Source of the DNA: Zhengitettix transpicula
Lineage: Eukaryota > Arthropoda > Insecta > Orthoptera > Tetrigidae
Assembly: GCA_037074705.1 (NCBI GenBank)
Contig: CM073591.1
Coordinates: 179,887,432 to 179,951,431, forward strand
DNA: 64,000 nt
Direction: 5' to 3'
Part shown: positions 43,601 through 55,356 of the stretch, piece after piece
Position numbering within the stretch: position 1 is the first letter of the stretch
Layout: each line of letters starts with the position of its first letter
Notes under the pieces: generated by a model
Seen by the model: only the letters and a program-made list of their open reading frames with translations
Told to the model about the DNA's origin: nothing
The model's database searches: none
Made by a program: the position numbers and the translations under genes

Positions 43601-46600
43601 CTAGATTCGGAAACATACTTTACTTCTGCTGCATGATTCCCTTCCACTTTACTTTAAGCAAAAAAATTCGTTTTTTTCCCCCAAAATATATTTTCTTTTT
43701 CAATGTATTAATATTACCTATAAGAGAACCATCTAAAACTACCAAGGCAACATTCACAAGGTCTAAAAATAATCCAAAATCACTGTCCTCTTTCTGTGAT
43801 TAAGGACCATCTGAAAAAATGCTTTCTGAATTTGTACAGGAAACATGTATTTCGTGTGAATAAATATTTCCTAGTGAATTTGATGAATATAGAAAGTGAG
43901 GTGGTCGATCTATGGAGGAGCCCAGTGGAGGGGAACAAACAACTAAATATAAATGGGGCTGACGCAATCTCGGCAACAGTCACCTCACAGCATTGTCGAA
44001 GGTAGCTATGGAAATGTTGTGTTTCTCAAAAGATATAGCAAAGGCTGAAACCCAATGACTATGTTCAAGTATTATGCTCATCTCATTTTTTGGGAACAAA
44101 AGGTGTGTAGCATACATGACAAAATAAGGTAATCATCTGGACAGGTAAGACGGACAGAGAGCAGCTGACTTACCTTAAACCGACAAGCTAGAAATGACAC
44201 AAAATTCAATTCTCAGACAGTAGGCCTGAATGTTGTGAACTGTCCAGCTAGTCAGTACAACAATCAGCCCTACTTTACTGAAGAAAAGGGCTTTCTTCCA
44301 GAAAGAGAAGCAATAACTTCTCAAATTTTCAAGGACCTAGGCCTTCGTCAGAACAGTAGGACTAAATGTTGTGAAGTGTGTAGTCGGCCAGCATGATGTT
44401 CAGTCCTATTGTCCTGAGGAAGGGACTTAGGCCCTCAAAAACCTGATATGTCTGTCAATTAAAGGTAAGTCAGCTGCTCTCTATATGATATGCCATTGAT
44501 TCACAGCCTGTCAACTCTTCAAAAGAGATTATGATTGTGATGTATGTAGTACTATTATTGTTACAAAAGTTTTTATTGTGTTATTATTGTAAGGAAGTTC
44601 AGAATAAGAAATTTTCAGTTCAACAATTCATCTGGTATTTCTTCCTTCATCATCAATACAATAATCATATCAAAATGATAAAAAAAAAGAAACTGTAGTT
44701 TCAAAAAATATTAATAATATAACCTATTATACTGTATTCAACCTACAAAATGTTTAATTTTGCTAGTTTTCTTTAAGGCTGAAATAATAAATGTTTATTT
44801 CTTCCTTCCACTAAATAGTAGACAATCAATGCTTCATTTTTAATATGTCAAGATGTACATACCATCAGAAAATGGTTTACATTTCCGAAATGGATTTCCA
44901 GTGAACCCTTTTGGACAACTACAGATTGCTGTGTTTTTTTGAACTTTGCAGGTAGCTCCTATTCCACAGGCATTTTCACAAATATTAATGCATCTTCCAT
45001 TCCAACATGAAAGACTAGATGAGCCACAATCATTACTTTCATAACATTCAGGCCTACATAGGCTTTGAGGATTTCCAATAAAACCCTAGAAAGAAAATTA
45101 ACATTATTATAATAGTAAAATTCATTCTACAATTAAATTCAAGAACAACTACTTAGTATGTATGATGTATAAAATTCTTTCAAGCTAAAGTTGCTTGATA
45201 TAGGCATAATTTTGACGGAATTAAAGATTTAATAGTTCTAGTGATTATTTTGTTTCACTAGCACATTTGTAATAGGTTTTACATTCTGGAGTGCTATGAA
45301 TTTTACTTCACCAAATTCAATTATTACAAAACGCAAATGTGATGAGGTCAAATCAAATAATACATTTAGATAGGAAAGAGAGATTGCGAACTCAACTTAC
45401 CTGAAATCAAGAGTTGGTCCAGACAAAATAAGTGGTAATATAAATACCTCATGTTTCTGGGATCATTGTCCATTTCTCAGGTGATAAGAAGAGCCTAGAG
45501 TGACACAACTGCACTGGTCAGTTGACAAAACTCAAAACTTTTGTTTCACTCTAGACTCTTCTAAGCACCTGAAGAAACGGACAAGGATCCCAGAAACGTT
45601 GTGTAGAATTTATATTATTACTTTTTTGTCTGTATTTGGCTATCATTCATATTATTAATATTAGAGGATGTCTATTCCAGGACTTTGCCTAGACTGTAAG
45701 ATGTGCTGGAAGGAGAGTTCTCAAAGATGCAGTTCAGCAAAAACCCAATTTCCAATAGCTGCTCATGCCCTAAGTCACAAATCCAACAATTTGGACCAAT
45801 GACCCTCCTTAAAGCCTTAAAGACACCCCAGATTCTGAAATTATTCATTAATGTCTCTACCCAGCTTATGCAAATGGGACATGAACTTCAACTTAACTGA
45901 GACAAGAATTCTTCTGGTATTTTAATATGCCTGCCACCTAAAATCTAAAAATATTACCCTGTATTACGAGAAAGAAAAATACTCTCCCATTACTTTAACA
46001 GAGTCAAACATACTACTGCTACCATAAGGGAGCCAAAAATAGTTTAAGTTAACAACTAGCATTGGGAGTGTCATTATTCATCAATATTTAAAAATAACAG
46101 TATGCTCCTAAGCCCCATTCCTCTATGTTGAGGAAGTTGTTCACTTAACAGGTACAGTGAATATCAATATTTAAGTAAATAAGTTGAAAAACTGTATAAT
46201 TGACACCAATATTGGAATTTTTTCATTATTTTATCACTTCCTTCCACCCACAGCCCTAGGCTCTGAACTTCTACTTAATATATTGTAATTTTATAACTAG
46301 ACTCAGCAGTTCATATATGAATTCTGCTAGAATATGAATATGCATGTAAGCTCGAGCATGTTGTAATCAACAATTGCAATAGAAATAATAAAGAAACAAA
46401 ATATGGTTGGCAGACAGCTGATCTAGCACAACAAATAAATCTGCCTCTGTTCTTTCATTCAATCATTAATTCCAAGATGTATAAAACTAATATGCAGTTC
46501 TATTATTAAACATCAAGACTGAAAGAATATAAAGTTCAAGTGTTTATGTGCCTTGGATACCTGTGTTGAGAAACATAACCAGTGCTATTCAAAATACAGG

Positions 46601-49600
46601 GTGAATTAGCTCAACCAACAAACTTTCAAAGATTGTTCAGGGATACCTTCCAAGTATTTTAGTAAAAGGGATCTTATGGCCTCTGGTGGCTTGTTACAGA
46701 GTAATAAGGTAACATGATTTATTTGGTTTGTTACCACAATTACCCTTGTTTCTGTGAAAATACCTTCACTTCACAACAGCGAAGAAGCCTGTAATATGCA
46801 ATAACCAAAATACACAGCACATAATAGAGTAATTCAACAATACCGGACCCCAGCACCCTTTGCATTATTTTTATGTATCGACCTTCCTGTAGGGGTGAAT
46901 TGGACCCAAGGGGACAACATTTTTCTGTTATTGGCTTGGGATGAATTTCTCTTTTAACATATTTATTTAGCTGCACGTAATCAACGCACATTCTAATGTC
47001 ACCATTTGGTTTGGGAACAGTCACCAAACTTGCACACCAATCACTTGGTTCCTCAACTGGTTCAATCACTCCTGATAAAACCATTGAATTTAATTCTTTT
47101 TCATTTTGTCTAACATTGGGATTGGAACACTACATGGTGTTGTGAGAACATGTGGTTTTGAACTATCTTTCAATCTAATTATATAAGGAATCTTATAACC
47201 CTTGAAATAGTTCCGGAAACTTACTAACTAGATTAAATGACATAGTTTCTCCTACAATGATATCTACATCTGCTCGTTCAGCCATGTTATATTCCCAATT
47301 CTTTTTGCTAATAGAGGTCGCTCAGCTGTCTAACTACATATATCTCACCAGTGGTAGATTTACCCTTATAATAAACATTTCATAAAAACAACCGATCACA
47401 TTATTGAGTCTTTCAGAATCAGCCCCGTATAATGTTCTTTCTAGCTTTTGCAATTTTATTTCGCTGATCGGAATAAGTTTATTTTCACTAGTACATCGCA
47501 TCTATGTTTCCTGCGTTTTTCAGTACGGATTTCCCCAATAAAATTGTTTTCAATTTGCCGTGCGTTATCTGTTTGAATACGGCGAACATTGCCTGGCTTC
47601 TCGGTTTTACACCTTGCTTTATGTCCAGAACGTTTAAATTTATTACACATGATGTCAGCGGTAAACGAGAAATGAACAACTGTGCTAGAATTATTCATAA
47701 GATCGACAGGAAACAAGTGAACATTATACCTAGTGATTATTGGACAATAATTTTGTGAAGGTTAAGAACTTTCTTTTCAAGATGTCTGATACAGTGGAAA
47801 TGGCAACTGTTGTATTTTACACTATAACATGGCTGAACTGTTTTACAGAAACACTGGCGAGATCTGTTAGCGCCGTCGTGAACTAAATACCAACAATACA
47901 TTCCGACAATACTACTGATTAATAACACAATTTTGGTATGCCATATTTGTCCTAGAATTGAAAACAAAAGATATGGTCGAAATAAATATTCATTTGGATT
48001 AGTCGCGAGCGACTGCGAAGAGAGCGGACGTGTCATTTATACGCGACACAATAAAGTGCGGTGGCTTACTGAGATCAAAGACAATGAACAAATAATATTT
48101 AAATACATAATAGCTAAATACGAGTGATAATTACGCATGTGATAACTGACAAATATCAGTTAATTTAATTGACTAAAATAAGTGACTCCGTGAGCGTCGT
48201 AAATCAGGTCAGGCAGCTAGCTGGTTGGCTTCACAGAGCGAAACATGGATCAGCAGAATAATGGTGCCTCACAAGCATTGCAACCGACGCAAATTTCAGA
48301 GCAGACGATGATTAGTCAGCTGCAACATCAACTTCAACAAAAATACCTACGTATTGCAACATGGAATGCCAATGGCATTCTAAACAAAGAAACATGATCT
48401 TGAAGTTTTTCTAATACATATGGTGGTTCGTTCCGTCCAGTAAATCCGAGCCTACACAAGATATAGGCGTTTGCCTCATCTCAGAGACACATATGACAAA
48501 ATAAGAGGATACAAAACATATCACAATAGCCATCCAGATGTCAAAGCCACGGGTGGCAGTGCAATTGTAATAAAATAAACGATCAAACATTTTGATGAAT
48601 TTCATCTGCAAAGAGAGAACAGTGGTTGGAATCTGGACAACAAAACAAAAGTTGATAGTTGGGGCTATTTACTGTTCACCAAGACACAACATGAAAAAAG
48701 AAGACTACCTAACTCTCCTGAGACAATTAGGAGAAAGATTCAACTCCTAACATATAGACTGGGGGTCTAAATTATCCACAATGAAAGGAATAGAATTAAG
48801 GAAAGCAGTTCAAGAAATGAATTGCAATTATCACTCAACAGGTAAACCTATGTACTGACCCACAGATATTGATAAAAACCCTGATCTACGAGATTCTTCA
48901 TTATGAGAAAAGTAGCATCCAACTTCATCGAAGGTGAAGAGAATTTGATTTGGACTCCAATCATTCAGGAGTTATTTTAACACTGAGTGAAAGGATAATA
49001 AAAAGGGAAACCTGAGCCAGCCTAACTAACAAAACTACTGAGTGGGAAAGCTTTCAATAGATCTCCAGAACAATATCCAACTGAATGTCTGCCTTAGAAC
49101 AGCCAAACAACTTGAAGAAAAAGTCAAAATCTTCACCAGGCTTACTCAAAAATGGCTTATAACAACACCAAAATAAGACCTCACATAACAAAAGAAATAA
49201 ACTATCCAGCAGAGTTTAGAGAACTTGTCAAAATAAAATGGCAACAATCAAGAGACCCAGTAGACAAAACAATACTTTATAACAAAACTGAAAAGCTGAG
49301 ATGAAAAATACAAAAGTTTAAAGAAGAATCTATAAACTCCTACCTACAGGAATTATCAGCCTACAAAGAAACAAACTATTCAATATGGAAAGCAACCAAG
49401 AAGATTAAGAGACCAATAATGTCCATTCCTCCTCTTAGAAACAACAAAGGATCATGGGCTAGAGAGAATAAATAAAAAACAGACTTATTTGCTGAACACC
49501 TGGCAGATGTATTCTCACCCAACCAAAGGAAAAATAATAGCATCATGATTAATTTTGACAACGTAAGATCATAAAATATCACATCAGTTACAGAATTAAA

Positions 49601-52600
49601 GTATTTATAGTATGGTTGATAGATCTAGTTGTAAACCTTTCTCTGAAAGTTTAAATATTCTAACTATGGAGTGTATACAATCATTAAATTTTAAGGTTTA
49701 TAAAACAAAGCATGCACCTGTTTAAACAAGTAGTGAATTTCATGAATATGAGCCTAGAAATCAATCAGCTGAGCTGTAAGATCAGACAAGCATTGCCTTT
49801 GTCTCTACCAGAAAAGTATTCACCGTGCAGGAATAAGTTTTTATAATGAAAAATAAATGGATGTTTTGAAAAATTAATAATAAGAAAATAGCTAAATGCA
49901 GTCAAAAGAAGTGATTATATATATCATGCAAGCATTCTCTGCAAATTTTTAAAAATGTACTATTAGTAATGTTAAATCCATTTTCTTTGTTCCATTGTTA
50001 TTAAATTGCCTTTAAAGCTATTAATTAACTTGCTATTATTATAAAGTATTAATTATATTTTACAGAAAAAAGTTTGTTAACATATATAGGTTAACATATC
50101 TTAGATTTTAATAACAAGTTGTAATTTCATTTAGTATAAATACTATTTCCTCAACCAAGGACTAATGGAATTAATAAAATATATTTAGCTATCTTTCTGC
50201 CAATCTCATTGAACCTGAAAAGTATTTTATTTGTCCCTAATATTAGACATTTTATCATTTTATTAAATTACACCCCTGACCTCCAACCTCTAAGGGTTAT
50301 TTCCCCCCCGAGCCCACAGTGTTTGTTCTCAGAATGTGTACAAAGTTTAGTTGAAATTTCTCCATATATATATATGAGTGTATGTGGAACTTTGTGTAAC
50401 TCCACATGTAGGGGCTGATTTTCAAATTAATCGGCATGGAGAATGTCAGGGCTAGACTCACCGCCTTCCACAACACTAGACTCAATACCAATATATCTTG
50501 TTTACTAATTGTTTTTGTGTTACATCCTTCCATCTGCAGCCCTATGGTTGCTCCCCTATCATGCCATTAGGTGTTGAAATGAGATGCTAACAACATAGAT
50601 AGTGGCACTATCAATATTAGTGACCTGGTAAACTTTATTTGATGTTAATATTAGCCATTTTTATAAAATGCCACCCACTTTCATCCCAACCCCTAAGTAT
50701 TTCATGGATGTCTTATCCCCACAGGGTAAGTTAAGTGTACAAAGTTTGATTGAAATTGTAACCATAGATACACATCCCCAAACACTTTTATTTGATTAGA
50801 AAAGGTAGAATTTCTGTTCATCCATAAAATTTCATATTAGACTGATACTGATACATTTATCCTTGAAAAGAACTGAACCGAACCCCAACTCTGTAATGGT
50901 GGAGATACTAAAATGTATCAATCATTGATTTGAATTAAAATAATGAACAATATTAAATTTAATCTTTATTACTCTGTCCAGAATATTTTTGAAGAATCAC
51001 AGTTCATAAGATTTTTTTATGGAGTAAATGTTCAGATTACAGTTGTATACCACACTCTTTCTTCAACCTCCAGCCAATTTATAGTTTGTTGAAATTTCTG
51101 AGTTATTGCTCTTTGACAATTATTACTCAATATGTGAAATTTCAATTTCTCAAACTTAGCCTGAGCACTACCTGCAAACATAAGGTCCAAGATGCTATTA
51201 ATGCTACCATCCGAGAGTTTTTTTTATGTTTAATTGAACTGTTCCTTCAGTTAAATGATGAAAAGCTGAACATACCTACTAGACCAGTGAATTGTGTTGG
51301 TGTATTATAGACATATTTTTGTTTATGTACTTTAAATGATGACACAAATGGTATCTGAGAGAATCTTGTTTTTAAAATATGGTTCATGTTACTTCTTTAT
51401 TTACTAGTGTTCACATCTTTGTCTGGTCTATCTGAAGTAATAGGTTTGTGATAGCCCAACTATGTCATATTAGTTTATGTTTTGAGTTTATCTAAACAAA
51501 TACTGTGTGAATTGTTGTCTCCAATTGTGAAGTTTATTCAAATAATGAAAAAATGTAGTGTATGTGTGTGTGTGAGAGAGAGAGATGGAAGAGGGGGAGG
51601 GGGGATTCTATCTGTGAATTTGCTAAATGTGATGCAAGGAAAATCTTAGAGGAACCTGAATAATGTATTTTGGACTCTTGGAACTTGAGCCATGCTATTC
51701 CAATGAATGGAGAGGTGTTTGATGGACACAACATTCCTGTCTCTGTGCCTTGATGAGGTTCAGAGGTAGCTGCCTGACTGTTACAATAGAAGCATCAGAA
51801 AACTCTTGAAATACACCAAAAATTTGTGACCCTGGAGCATACTCCTCTCAAAACTCACTGAGGTTTCTCATATGGGAAAAGCAGAGAGAAAGGAAGGAAA
51901 CTCTGTAGATAGTGGTTGTCCACAGGTAGCTTCATACTCTCCTGTTGTTAGGCAATGTGCCATCTTAGTATTGGGAAATCTGTGGATGTTAAGCAGGTAT
52001 GGGTTGAGACAATGAATATAGTTGGTGCACATGCAGACCTATGGTAAGATAATACAATTACTGCAGGTGCATGATGTGCTATGACTGAGATGACTATTGA
52101 TGTAAAATATATTAATTTTTTAAGTCATTGCACAGTAGTAAATTAAAGGTTATTTTTAAAATAATAATCAAGCTGCCATTTAATCAGAAAAAAAATTAAT
52201 ATTAAAATTTTAAACACAATGTTTTGCCCTGATGGGACCTCTTCAAATGTATGGATGTTACAATTATATTAATGAAATTAAGTTTACAATAATTTATAGT
52301 GTGTGGATTACCCACACTGAAAATTAATTTAAATAATAAGGCTTATGGTTCTGCTTTTTGTTTACAGTTCAAATCCACACTTACTCCAACGACAAAGATT
52401 CATAGTAGTTTCATAACAGTCTACAAATTAAATGAATTAATAAAAACTGTTAATCAATAGTGTGCATTCATTGATTGCTGTCACCCAAAAAGTAAAATCA
52501 TTTGCACATTTGCATATTATAGAATTAAAATCTGTGTTTCATGAAACATGTTTTACACAATTTAAAGGCTTAGATGATTATCCTTGTTGTATGATAATGA

Positions 52601-55271
52601 CAATAAATGTTTATCTTTGTATTGTAACTAATTATTCATTTGGCACTTATGTCAATCAACCTTGTTACTTCAAATTAATGCCACAAGTAAAATATATATC
52701 AACATAAAAAGCTAATTACATATTTTGGCGTCCAACTGGGGAAATGCTTAAATACATAGCATAATTAATAGTTATCATTTCATGACACATAAATATGTTT
52801 TTAAAAAATTCAATCAGCAAAACAATAATGTGTTGCAACAAACCTCACATAAACGTTTAATACTTGAGTTTATACTTACTTCAGGACAAGAGCATACAGC
52901 TACGTGGTCTTTTCCCCTACATAGTGCACCTTGACCACAAACTTGATTCCCACAAACACTACGGCAACGATACCCTGAACAATACTGATCATTTCGGCAA
53001 TCCTGATCTGATTCACATTCAGGTGTACAACCTTTCAAGGCAGAACCTTCAAATCCTATAACAAAAACATATAATACCATCAAGTACAAGAAGCATGCTG
53101 AACAAATTAATTCAAAAATAGCCAATGTATTTGAATTCAAATCTCTTATGATGAAAAATGTGAAATTTTAATGAAAATAATGTTTAAAAATACTTGGATG
53201 TGCATAAGTAATTATGGACCATATTGTATATGCAATACTTTATAAATGAATTATTTTAATTATTTTTGAATCAAATTGTATTACATATTTGTTCTTCTTT
53301 CTGTTCATAATTGGTCAACTAAATACTTTTAAGAAATTATATTTTGATATATTCAACACAATCAACTTTGAAATTGATATACTTTATGACAAACCTGGAA
53401 GGCAACTGCATACTGGCACATCATTTACAACATTACACTTTGTATTCTTTCCACAAGGGCTAGGACTGCACAGCTCATCTGTAAAAAATAATACAATAAA
53501 TATAACTATTATCAATATAAGGATTTGGTGACTCAGACAAGCAAATTGTCTTTGGTAAGACTTTCATTAGGAAATCAGTAATGTGATCCTCAGTTAGCAT
53601 ATTATGCTAAAGAAGTTATTAGAGCTCACAAGATGATTCCAGACATTTGAAATACTTTGTAATTGATACATTTGTTTCTAGTAAACATCATATAATCATG
53701 GGTAGTCAATTCACTGAGTCAGTGATACCAAGTTCAGCGATAAACTGCTTCAGAAAAAACTCATTTTTTAGTGCTCTGTAGGTAGTGGTTGTCCACAGGT
53801 AGCTTCTTACTCTCCTGTTGTTAGGCAATGTGCCATCTTATTGTGAAATCTGTGGATGTTAAGCAGATATGGGTTTAGGCAATGAATATAGTTGGTGCAC
53901 ATGCAGACCTCCGATAAGATAATACAATTACTGCATGTGCATGATGTGCTATGACTGAGATGACTATTGATGTAAAATATATTAATTTTTTAATTCATTC
54001 CACAGTAGTAAATTAAAGGTTATTTTTAAAATAATAATCAAGCAGCCTTTTAATCAGAAAAAAATTAATATTCAAATTTCAGCACAACCATCTGCTGATA
54101 ATTCATGGAAATCAGTTATATATTCAACACATACAAGAAACTGGAGTTTGTCTTCAGGGCAGTTGCTTGTCTTTTTCAATAAACCTTCAGTTACTGCAGC
54201 ATTATTTTGGTGGCCTTCCCAATGTCAGCACCAAAGCAGTTTTTAAATTCATTCAGATAACTTGCCACAATGGATACTGTCAGGTATAGTAGAAATTGTC
54301 AAATAGATGAGAATTCTGAGGAGCTCACAATAAGGAAGTTTCTGCTTTTCTTGAGATTGCAACTTGTTCATCAACTTGAAGCTTGGCTACACAGGAGTTG
54401 ACACTGTATTGAAAGTCATCAAACCAAATTGTGAGAGTAGTTCTTGAATTACTAGAGTAATAAATTCAATTTATTTTTCAGACCTTATAAACTCTACATT
54501 TAAACAAACCAGATGTTCCTAAATTTTCACTACAAATTGTTTTTCTTTGTGAAATCACTAATGTTGTCTAAATTTTAGAAGGGGTAGCAATTTTTCCTGT
54601 ACCAATATGAAGAAAGCAAGAATCATATTTGATAGAATGGCACCTAAAGTTTTTAATTGCTTTGTTCGGTTTCTTGCACATGATTGTTCCAGTTCATGTA
54701 AGTCCATATAGGAACCTGTTTTTAATAAACATTCATTTTTTCCATCTTGAAGCTCTGATAGTGATTTCATATTGTTCAACCAGCAATAATGCAGTACCCT
54801 TTCCTGAAGAAGAAGGCTTGTGTCTTCCACCGGCCCACAATTACTGGTCTCTCTGTACAGCCCATATCAATTATTTTGAAAGTGTCACATCATTCTTATA
54901 TTATATCATCAGTCATATATTTTACTTTTCCAAGAACTCGATTACTGTATTACACATTATTTTAACAAAAGTTTCATTCTAAACTGTAAGAGAGAAGACA
55001 AATAATGCATAAGATAGATTAACAAACAAAATAATAAATTAAACCCATATCATGTTATTATTCAAATAAAGCTATATGTTTTCCTAGCTTTTTTTACCTG
55101 CGGTCATTTTTCTGCAAGAAATAAATGGATTTCCTTTAAAACCAGTTGGGCAGGAACAGACAGGAACATGGTTTTCTGCCTCACAGTATGCTCCTTGTCC
55201 ACAGGTTCCAGCACATACATCTATACAATTGTTATTTACACATGCCTTGTGTGGTGCACATTCTCTGTTCT
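40331..55271 (-). CDS. EGF-repeat extracellular protein, dumpy-like, 3' exons
   Basis: Five minus-strand exons join in frame: 55271-55098, 53478-53395, 53055-52880, 45085-44863, 40680-40331. Together they give 335 residues and a TAA at 40333-40331. The sequence is a run of Cys-rich modules: six-Cys EGF domains (CSPSPCGKNTKC, VCSCLPGFEGSALKGC) alternate with four- to six-Cys linkers of the form ECxxDxDC...C...C..VC (ESDQDCRNDQYC). This alternation is typical of the giant insect cuticle-anchoring protein dumpy and its relatives. The protein should be secreted. No signal peptide, ZP domain or membrane segment is in the window; the last exon ends soon after an EGF module. The 5' end was not found up to 64 kb. 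Confidence 0.85.
40808..40850 (+). ncRNA. hammerhead-like motif, degenerate
   Basis: ACA-CUUGAUAA, AGUCC-UACAUUGA-GGCC, GAAA-UGU. It is nearly the same as 3187-3223 (acacctgatgaagtcctata). The core has an extra U and A for G. It lies in the last intron of the EGF-repeat gene. Confidence 0.4.
40851..44150. other. last intron of the EGF-repeat gene
   Basis: AT-rich intron with little recognisable. On the minus strand 42290-42450 reads LLFIMFINDINCFQDC, a short LINE reverse-transcriptase scrap. A decayed Penelope-type terminal repeat (gaaatgttgtgtttctca) may lie at 44000-44030. Confidence 0.45.
42290..42450 (-). pseudogene. LINE reverse transcriptase scrap
   Basis: Minus-strand reading VLRPLLFIMFINDINCF matches the GPLLFxxYINDL block that precedes the catalytic YADD in LINEs. 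Seven codons further A-N-D stands for the ADD motif. No flanking parts are readable. Confidence 0.5.
44156..44482. repeat. 327-bp inverted-repeat element with hammerhead-like arms
   Basis: The termini agagagcagctgacttacct (44156 on) and its reverse complement (to 44482) bound the element. Inside, both strands carry a CUGANGA start: plus CCUGAGGA-AGGG...CCCU (near 44417-44440) and minus UCUGACGA-AGGCCU (near 44355-44340). The GAAA part is eroded in both (CAAAAAC, UGAAAAU). It resembles the other Penelope-type inverted copies in design but not in sequence. Confidence 0.5.
44863..45085 (-). CDS. EGF-repeat gene exon 4
   Basis: Minus acceptor TTTCTAG and donor GTATGT. It encodes GFIGNPQSLCRPECYES, then CINICENACGIGATC and ICSCPKGFTGNPFRKC. 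It ends one base into an Asp codon. The intron before it is 7.8 kb and holds Gypsy and Jockey remnants. Confidence 0.88.
45440..45640. repeat. paired inverted Penelope terminal repeats
   Basis: The left arm (45447-45525) and right arm (45545-45610) face outward around a very short centre. Both match the terminal repeat of the 15-kb element (tagtgacacaactgcactgg; ctaagcacctgaagaaacgg). The coding part is absent. A plus hammerhead candidate lies at 45566-45603. Confidence 0.75.
45566..45603 (+). ncRNA. hammerhead ribozyme candidate
   Basis: CAC (45566-45568), CUGAAGA (45569-45575), a short GGA/UCC stem II, GAAAC (45593-45597), GUU, GUG (45601-45603). Core bases are intact and stem II is weaker than at 39807. 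Confidence 0.6.
46840..47720 (-). pseudogene. Gypsy fossil (zinc knuckle, protease region, RT start)
   Basis: Minus strand in order: CNKFKRSGHKARC (47650-47610), a zinc knuckle with one Cys lost; a degraded protease stretch; then SKFPELFQGYKIPY-like connector and MVLSGVIEPVEEPSDWCASL with VPKPNGDIRMCVDYVQLN (47084-46970), the N-terminal fingers of a Gypsy reverse transcriptase. Stops interrupt the central part, and no LTRs were found. It differs in sequence from the Gypsy at 28-35 kb. Confidence 0.8.
47721..48244. other. spacer between Gypsy and Jockey remnants
   Basis: No protein similarity. The last 60 bases (gtgagcgtcgtaaatcaggt on) precede the ATG of the Jockey ORF and may be its untranslated leader. 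Confidence 0.35.
48245..49590 (+). pseudogene. Jockey-type LINE endonuclease remnant
   Basis: Starts with ATG at 48245 in a Gln-rich leader and reaches LRIATWNANGI at 48347, the opening motif of the apurinic endonuclease in Jockey ORF2. Later pieces: ISETHMTK-like (48478), GAIYCSPRHN (48662), a DWGSK-like stretch (48758), and a linker typical of the region between endonuclease and reverse transcriptase (AWRENK... FAEHLADVFSPN, 49455-49520). The reverse transcriptase is missing. Many stops are present. Confidence 0.75.
49591..51900. other. EGF-gene intron, mostly unassigned
   Basis: AT-rich. The stretch 50200-50780 holds features of the Helitron-like units in reverse orientation (cccaacccctaag, gtacaaagtttgattgaaat) but no terminus. 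A short GT/GA microsatellite lies near 51555-51600. Confidence 0.4.
51903..52212 (+). repeat. 310-bp direct repeat, copy 1
   Basis: Aligns with 53773-54075 (gtagtggttgtccacaggta onward, tggtgcacatgcagacct, gctatgactgagatgactat). The two lie in introns on either side of exons 52880-53055 and 53395-53478. Differences are scattered, so the duplication is not very recent or both are copies of one interspersed repeat. Confidence 0.85.
52215..52249 (-). ncRNA. hammerhead-like motif, degenerate
   Basis: Minus strand: UUGAAGA (52246-52240), GGUCCC-AUCAG-GGC stem II, AAAAC-AUU-GUG. The first core C and the G of GAAA are changed. It directly abuts direct repeat copy 1. Confidence 0.45.
52880..53055 (-). 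CDS. EGF-repeat gene exon 3
   Basis: Minus acceptor TTATAG and donor GTAAGT. It encodes FEGSALKGCTPECESDQDC and a second module ending AVCSCPE, ending on a codon boundary. Confidence 0.88.
53395..53478 (-). CDS. EGF-repeat gene exon 2
   Basis: Minus acceptor TTTTACAG and donor GTTTGT. An 84-base exon encodes ELCSPSPCGKNTKC and VPVCSCLP. It completes G|AT and opens G|GA codons. Confidence 0.88.
53773..54075 (+). repeat. 310-bp direct repeat, copy 2
   Basis: Partner of 51903-52212. Both end in aatcagaaaaaaa and an AT run. No coding frame or terminal repeat was seen. Confidence 0.85.
54090..55090. other. EGF-gene intron with an unassigned open frame
   Basis: The minus frame 54830-54558 (90 codons, LLLQERVLHYCWLNNMKSL, CARNRTKQLKTLG) and neighbouring broken frames may be remains of one old coding sequence, but I do not recognise it. 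No splice sites in phase with the EGF exons are present. Confidence 0.3.
55098..55271 (-). CDS. EGF-repeat gene exon 1 of 5 in window
   Basis: Minus acceptor GTTTCAG and donor GTAAAAA. It encodes NRECAPHKACVNNNCIDVC and an EGF module with VCSCPTGFKGNPFISC. The first codon needs one base from an upstream exon; the last base opens an Asp codon. Confidence 0.88.
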
Positions 55272-55356
55272 CTGAAACAGTAAATAATATAATTTCTGTA
55301 TTCATTGTGGAAATGTCATAATTATAAATATTATCTTATATTTAGTTTTTAATTAA

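Noticed and set aside
43780..44005. Short frames on both strands suggested as exons
   Set aside because: No splice sites in the right phase and no EGF cysteines; probably part of a decayed Penelope-type repeat.
54558..54982. Frames of 90 and 117 codons in the EGF-gene intron as a host gene
   Set aside because: No motif was recognised and neighbouring frames are broken; left as unassigned.
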